Assembly (NCBI RefSeq): GCF_030553055.1
Contig: NZ_CP130713.1
Span: 5,022,001-5,086,000, forward strand
Direction: 5' to 3'
Length of the DNA: 64,000 nt
DNA from: Streptomyces sp. XD-27
Lineage (GTDB): Bacteria > Actinomycetota > Actinomycetes > Streptomycetales > Streptomycetaceae
Under the pieces are notes generated by a model, which was not told where the DNA came from, did no database searches, and saw only the letters and a list, made by a program, of their open reading frames with translations. Positions within the stretch are counted from its first letter, which is position 1. Each line of letters opens with the position of its first letter. A program made the position numbers and the translations under genes. This document shows, one piece after another, positions 59,952 through 64,000 of the stretch.

Positions 59952-60803
59952 TCAGCCCGCGCGCAGCATCAGCCCGATGCCCAGCACCATCAGGCCCGCC
60001 GCCACGAGCCTCGGCCCTCCGAAGCGCTCCTTGAACAGCAACGTCCCGATGGCCGCGCCGACGATGATGGACGACTCGCGCAGGGCGGCGATCGGCGCGA
60101 GCGGCGCCCGCGTCTGCGCCCACAGCACGAGCGCGTAGGCCGAGATCGACATGGCGGCGCCGAGCAGGCCGCGCGCGGCGTGCGGGCGCAAGCGCGCCCA
60201 CAGCCGGTTCCGGTGGCGGGCGTACGCGTACGCCGGGATCAGCGTCCCTTGCAGGACCATCAACCACGCGATGTAGCCCACCGGGGTGCCCGACTCCCGT
60301 ACGCCCACCCCGTCGACCACCGTGTACGCGGCGATGGACAGCCCCGTCGCGACCGCGGCCAGCAGGGCGGGCCAGTGCGGCCGGGAGCCCGAGCCGCGGA
60401 TGCCCCACAGCGCGACGCCGACGAGCCCCGCGGACGCGACCGCCACCCCGGCGGTCTGCGCGCCGGCCGGGGTCTCGCCGACGAACGCCGCGGCGAGCAC
60501 GGTCACCACCAGCGGAGCCGTACCGCGCGCGATCGGATACATCTGCCCGAAGTCGCCGAGGCTGAACGACCGCATCAGCAGCGCCTGGTAGCCGACGTGC
60601 AGGATCGCCGACGCGATCAGATACGGCCACGCCCCGGCGCTCGGCACCGGGCTGAAGCAGACGAGCACCGCCGCCATGGCCGTGGCGCCCCCGGCGATCA
60701 GGGTGAAGGCGACGAGCTGGTCCTTGATGGTGTGCGCGAGGGCGTTCCAACTCGCGTGCGTCACGGCGGCCAGCAGGACCGCCGCCACTATGAGGGGGGT
60801 CAC
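59952..60803 (-). CDS. EamA/DMT-type transporter
   Basis: 283 aa from the GTG at 60803, about ten membrane helices arranged as two EamA repeats (AAVTHASWNALAHTIKDQLV in the first, then LLGAAMSISAYALVLWAQTR). DMT members export amino acids, nucleosides or drugs; the substrate here is unknown. An upstream Arg-rich RLRLRFRFR stretch, encoded by six-bp GGAAGC repeats, was excluded from the protein because it lacks a membrane segment and a ribosome site. Confidence 0.72.
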   Translation of the reverse strand: MTPLIVAAVLLAAVTHASWNALAHTIKDQLVAFTLIAGGATAMAAVLVCFSPVPSAGAWPYLIASAILHVGYQALLMRSFSLGDFGQMYPIARGTAPLVVTVLAAAFVGETPAGAQTAGVAVASAGLVGVALWGIRGSGSRPHWPALLAAVATGLSIAAYTVVDGVGVRESGTPVGYIAWLMVLQGTLIPAYAYARHRNRLWARLRPHAARGLLGAAMSISAYALVLWAQTRAPLAPIAALRESSIIVGAAIGTLLFKERFGGPRLVAAGLMVLGIGLMLRAG

Positions 60804-60949
60804 GCGGCGCGCTCGGCGGAAGCGGAAGCGGAGGCGCAAGCGGAAGCGGCAGGGATCACGGGGCACCACGCTAGCGGTAGGTGTACTGGCCACGCGATGT
60901 GATGTCGGCCCGCCCGCGGCAAACGGCCGGAATACACCACTCCCCGCCC

Positions 60950-61930
60950 CTAGGCGCCCGTCGGCCCTACGCGCCCGCCGCCCCCCTGTGCGCCCGCCGA
61001 CCCTGTGCGCCCGCCGACCCCTCCGCTGTGCGCCGAGCCCTCCGCGTGCGGGTCGACGCCGAGCCGGGTCAGGAACGCGGCGGCGGCCGGCGACGGGCGG
61101 TGCCGGCTCCACACCAGGCGCTCCACGCGCCCGGGAGCGTCCCGCACCGGCACCACGGCCAGGCCCGGCAACTCGGCCGCGTACGCGGCGGGCAGCATGC
61201 CGATCCCCAGCCCGTTGCGCACCAGCCGGGCCAGGAACTCCACGCCGGACACCTCGAACGCCACCTCGCGCCGCAGACCCGCCGCGGCGAACGCCTCCTC
61301 CGACTGGGCGCGGGCCGCCGAGCCCGCGGCGAAGTCGACGAACACCTCCTCGGACAGCCTCCGCAGGTCCACCGTCGCGCCCGGTCCGCCCGCCCGCGCC
61401 AGCGGGTGGCCGGGAGCGACCACGGCGACCAGTTCCCCCCGCGCCAGCTCGTGGTCCCGTACGCCCTGGGCCCGGAAGCCGGGCAGCACGCCGAGGAACG
61501 CGGCGTCCAGCGCACCGGCGCGGACCTGTTCGAGCAGGTTCTCGCTCGACCCCGCGCGCAGGCTGATCCGCACCTGGGGATGGCGATGGCGGTACTCCCG
61601 CAGCACTTGCGCGAGGTCGACGGCGGTCACGGTCGGGATGGCCCCGATCGTCAGCCGCCCCCGGATCTCCCCGGCGGCCGCCGCCACCTCCGCGCGGGCC
61701 CGGTCCGCGGCGTCGAGGGCCTGGCGGGCGGCGGGCAGGAATGCCTCACCGGCCGGGGTCAGCCGCACCCGGCGGCTGGTGTGCTCGAACAGCCGCGCCC
61801 CCAACTCCTTCTCCAGCCGGGCGATCTGATGGCTCAGCGCCGACTGGACGACACGGCAGCGCTCGGCGGCCCGGGTGAAGTTCGCCGTCTCCGCCACCGC
61901 GACGACGTAGCGCATCTGCTGGAGATCCAC
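60950..61930 (-). CDS. LysR-family regulator
   Basis: 326 aa from the GTG at 61930. DLQQMRYVVAVAETANFTRA, ERCRVVQSALSHQIARLEKE and LGARLFEHTSRRVRLTPAG form the winged HTH. The effector domain RLTIGAIPTVTAVDLAQVLR is complete. The C-terminus GSAHSGGVGGRTGSAGAQGG is a repeat tail encoded by 17-bp units. It is divergent from the VOC gene, with an LTTR box between, so it likely controls that gene. Confidence 0.8.
   Translation of the reverse strand: MDLQQMRYVVAVAETANFTRAAERCRVVQSALSHQIARLEKELGARLFEHTSRRVRLTPAGEAFLPAARQALDAADRARAEVAAAAGEIRGRLTIGAIPTVTAVDLAQVLREYRHRHPQVRISLRAGSSENLLEQVRAGALDAAFLGVLPGFRAQGVRDHELARGELVAVVAPGHPLARAGGPGATVDLRRLSEEVFVDFAAGSAARAQSEEAFAAAGLRREVAFEVSGVEFLARLVRNGLGIGMLPAAYAAELPGLAVVPVRDAPGRVERLVWSRHRPSPAAAAFLTRLGVDPHAEGSAHSGGVGGRTGSAGAQGGGGRVGPTGA
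60951..61020. repeat. 17-bp array at the LysR 3' end
   Basis: Four units (17, 19, 17 and 17 bp, starting 60951, 60968, 60987, 61004) of TGTGCGCCCGCCGACCC type. The first contains the LysR TAG stop on the minus strand; the others are in the reading frame and add a GGVGGRTG-like tail. Confidence 0.88.
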
Positions 61931-61936
61931 AGATCC

Positions 61937-61951
61937 ATCGTGATCCACGAT
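61937..61951. promoter_or_regulatory. LysR-type operator (T-N11-A)
   Basis: ATCGTG-ATC-CACGAT, a perfect inverted repeat with a T-N11-A spacing, lies just upstream of the LysR start and 101 bp before the VOC gene. This is the standard LTTR recognition geometry. Confidence 0.75.
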
Positions 61952-62051
61952 CGATCCGATGACAAACATGTGTTGGACTCATGGTCGACCGCCCTGCGAG
62001 GCTGAGGTGACGGCGGCAGCCGCCCCCACCACCACCTCAAGGAGACCCGCC

Positions 62052-62441
62052 ATGCGCGTGATCGACTTCGACCACCTCGTCCTGAACGTCGCCGACATCG
62101 AGCGCTCCCTGGCCTTCTACTGCGGCCCGCTCGGGCTGGAGCCGGTCCGCGTCGACCAGTGGCGCGCGGGCGAGGTGCCCTTCCCCTCGGTGCGCGTGAG
62201 CCCGACGACCATCATCGACCTGATCCAGGGCCCGGACAGCGCGCCGGCCGCCTCCAACGTCGACCACATCTGCCTGGTCGTCGAGCCGCTGGACTGGCAA
62301 GAGGTCATCGACTCGGGCGTCTTCACCGTCCTCGACGGCCCCGGCGAGCGCTTCGGCGCCCGCGGCACCGCGCTGTCCCTCTACGTGCGCGACCCGGACG
62401 GCAACACCGTCGAACTGCGCTGGTACCCGCAGGACTCCTGA
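62052..62441 (+). CDS. VOC-superfamily protein
   Basis: 129 aa. IDFDHLVLNVADIERSLAFY and VDHICLVVEPLDWQEVI plus SLYVRDPDGNTVELRWYP give the paired beta-alpha-beta-beta-beta modules of vicinal-oxygen-chelate metal enzymes (glyoxalase, dioxygenase or resistance types). Metal ligands His and Glu are present. The function is unknown. AAGGAG precedes the ATG at 62052. Confidence 0.8.
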   Translation: MRVIDFDHLVLNVADIERSLAFYCGPLGLEPVRVDQWRAGEVPFPSVRVSPTTIIDLIQGPDSAPAASNVDHICLVVEPLDWQEVIDSGVFTVLDGPGERFGARGTALSLYVRDPDGNTVELRWYPQDS

Positions 62442-62479
62442 GCGCGCGTGGGGGCCACGAGGGCGCCCCCCACGCGCGC
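62442..62479. terminator. Terminator between VOC and PBP genes
   Basis: A 13-bp stem, GCGCGCGTGGGGG / CCCCCACGCGCGC, with a 12-nt loop, directly after the VOC stop and 14 bp before the convergent PBP stop. Confidence 0.85.
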
Positions 62480-62493
62480 GGGACGAGCCGGGA

Positions 62494-64000
62494 TCAGCCC
62501 GCCCTGAGCACCTGCGCCACGATCGGTCCCGCCGAGTCGCCGCCATGGCCGCCCGCCGGGACCACGGCCGCCGCCGCGAGGTCGCCGCGGTAGGCCGTGA
62601 ACCAGCCGTTCGGCTTCTCCTGGCCGTCGACCTCCGCCGAGCCCGTCTTCGCCCCGATGTCGCCGGGGACGCCCGCCATCGCCTGCGCCGCCGTGCCCGA
62701 CATGGCCGTCAGCCGCATCAGGTCGCGCAGTTGCTTCGACGTGGCCGGCTTCAGCGACCGCGGCGCCTTGGCGAGCGTACGGCCGTCGAGCGACGGGGAG
62801 ACGAGGTACGGCTGCCGGAAGACGCCGGTACGGGCGGTCGCCGCCACCGACGCCATGTTCAGCGGGTTCATCCGCACCCCGCCCTGGCCGATCAGCGACG
62901 CCGCCTTCGGGGCGTCCTTCTGCACCGGCACCGCGCCGTCGAACGTCGGCACCCCCGCCTGCCAGTTGAGGCCGATGCCGAAGACCTCCCGCGCCTCCTT
63001 GGTGAGGGCGTCGTCGGACAGCTTCGGCGCCTGGCTGATGAAGGCGGTGTTGCAGGACCGGGCGAAGCTCTGCTCGAAGGTCCCGCCCTTGATCTCGAAC
63101 TTCTTGTCGTTCTGGAACTTCCAGCCGCCGTAACTGAAGTACTTGGGGCACGGGTGCGGCTTGCCGTACCGCGCGAGGCCCTTGTCGATCAGCAGCGCCG
63201 AGGAGATGACCTTCATCGTGGAGCCGGGCGCGTAGGACCCCTGGAGGGCCGCGTTGAAGCCGTTCGCGGGGGAGTTGGCGATCGCCAGGATCTCGCCCGT
63301 GCTCGGCTTCACCGCCACCACCGACGCCTTGGCGCGCTTGTTGACCGCCTGCTCGGCGACGGTCTGGAGACCGGCGTCGAGCGTGGTCTTCAGCGTGCCC
63401 GGGGTGCCCTTGGAGAGCACCTTGAGGGTCTCGTCGGGCCGCGCCTTTCCGCCCTTGCCCTTCGCGCGCGCGACCCAGGTCTCCACGCCCGCCTTGCCGC
63501 CCGCCTTCTTGCCGTACCGCTCGCGCAGGCCCGCCAGCACGGACTTGAGCGCCGGGTGGTCGGCGGCCCGCAGCTCCTTGCCGTTGCGGTCCAGCGCCTT
63601 GATGGGCGGCGCCTCGGCGGGGCCGGTCTTCAGCGCGTCGCCGGGGCCGAGCTTCGGATGCACCACCGAGGGCCGCCACTTCACCACGGGCCGCCCGCTG
63701 ACCTCCTCGCGTACCACCTCGAGTGCGGAGGAGTACGCCAGCGGGGCCCGCTGTCCGGCGTACGAGATCTGGGCGTTGACCGTGAACGGCACGGACGCGC
63801 CGGTGCCGCGGCCCGCCTTGAGCGCCAGCCTCGCCACATGGGCGTCCCTGCGGAAGGAGGCGAGCGCGGCGGTGGCGCCCTCGGTGTCGTCGGTCAGGCC
63901 CGCGGCCTTCGCCGTGTCGCCCGCCGCCCACGCGGCGAGGAAGTCACCAGCGGTCGCCTTCACCTCGGCCGCGCTCGGCGGACCGGTCCTGACCTGCTCC
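62494..64000 (-). CDS. Penicillin-binding transpeptidase, C-terminal part
   Basis: At least 502 codons are visible; the start lies beyond the right edge. The visible part begins with an NTF2-like MecA-N domain (AGDFLAAWAAGDTAKAAGLT). The transpeptidase domain has GSYAPGSTMKVISS (Ser-x-x-Lys), RSCNTAFISQ (Ser-x-Asn) and GAKTGSAEV (Lys-Thr-Gly). It crosslinks peptidoglycan outside the membrane and is the target class of beta-lactams. It is of the PBP2A-like/MecA-N group, of which Streptomyces has several; some are low-affinity. Confidence 0.88.
   Translation of the reverse strand, partial: EQVRTGPPSAAEVKATAGDFLAAWAAGDTAKAAGLTDDTEGATAALASFRRDAHVARLALKAGRGTGASVPFTVNAQISYAGQRAPLAYSSALEVVREEVSGRPVVKWRPSVVHPKLGPGDALKTGPAEAPPIKALDRNGKELRAADHPALKSVLAGLRERYGKKAGGKAGVETWVARAKGKGGKARPDETLKVLSKGTPGTLKTTLDAGLQTVAEQAVNKRAKASVVAVKPSTGEILAIANSPANGFNAALQGSYAPGSTMKVISSALLIDKGLARYGKPHPCPKYFSYGGWKFQNDKKFEIKGGTFEQSFARSCNTAFISQAPKLSDDALTKEAREVFGIGLNWQAGVPTFDGAVPVQKDAPKAASLIGQGGVRMNPLNMASVAATARTGVFRQPYLVSPSLDGRTLAKAPRSLKPATSKQLRDLMRLTAMSGTAAQAMAGVPGDIGAKTGSAEVDGQEKPNGWFTAYRGDLAAAAVVPAGGHGGDSAGPIVAQVLRAG

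Noticed and set aside
60804..61112. N-terminal extension of the EamA protein
   Set aside because: Arg-rich, encoded by GGAAGC repeats, no membrane segment or ribosome site; GTG 60803 is preferred.

Overview
This is a 64 kb chromosomal window from a Streptomyces or very close relative. The evidence is very high G+C with strong third-position GC bias, many GTG starts, a desferrioxamine locus, an HrdD-type sigma factor behind a sigma-R promoter, a Glp/GlpR (SepX-type) division pair, snapalysin and a tricorn-type protease. No integrase, transposase, phage gene or CRISPR array is visible. One tRNA, Ala(CGC), is present.

Layout. 1-3 kb: end of a desferrioxamine locus (desE, desF, start of desA) behind an iron box. 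3-9 kb: a small membrane operon with a divergent TetR gene, an M6 metalloprotease, and a TetR/DHA2 efflux pair. 9-12 kb: a MarR/DODA dioxygenase pair, a questin-oxidase-like gene and a membrane protein. 12-17 kb: hrdD, an SDR, a frameshifted P1 peptidase and LtrA. 17-23 kb: an acyl-CoA-synthetase fragment, mscL, a SAF-domain protein, mtnP, fmdB with a CIRCE-like operator, and an MFS exporter. 22-27 kb: a CPA-type antiporter, divergent from a frameshifted penicillin acylase. 27-34 kb: formyl-THF cycloligase, then galU-glp-moaC-mog-GNAT and glpR/sepX, ending at the tRNA. 34-39 kb: a putative BELL/amyloid-motif protein, an NB-ARC/TPR STAND protein, and a GT-B-like gene split by heptamer repeats. 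39-46 kb: snapalysin, GNAT, exonuclease III, and a MerR-controlled BVMO-hydrolase-SDR operon. 46-55 kb: tricorn protease, TetR, MMPL and an MFS with a C-terminal winged helix. 55-58 kb: an ECF nickel/cobalt importer behind a Nur-type box. 58-64 kb: a serine hydrolase, a DUF1876 protein, EamA, a LysR/VOC pair, and a partial penicillin-binding protein.

Three themes stand out. (1) Short tandem arrays (8-30 bp units) sit repeatedly on the 3' ends of genes, often with the stop codon inside a unit: desF, M6 protease, dioxygenase, P1 peptidase, SAF protein, exonuclease III, cbiO and LysR. (2) A run of about 13 seven-bp units lies inside the GT-B gene at 38.3 kb. Because 7 is not a multiple of 3, copy number sets the reading frame, and the copy number here is out of frame. 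(3) Genes at 4.2, 15.0 and 25.7 kb each carry a single-base frameshift in a G or C run. All need one extra base, so homopolymer under-calling must be excluded before any of them is treated as a real mutation.

Well-supported metal and stress circuits are visible: an iron box before desE, a Nur-type box before the CbiMN-Q-O importer, a sigma-R promoter before hrdD, and a CIRCE-like site before fmdB.
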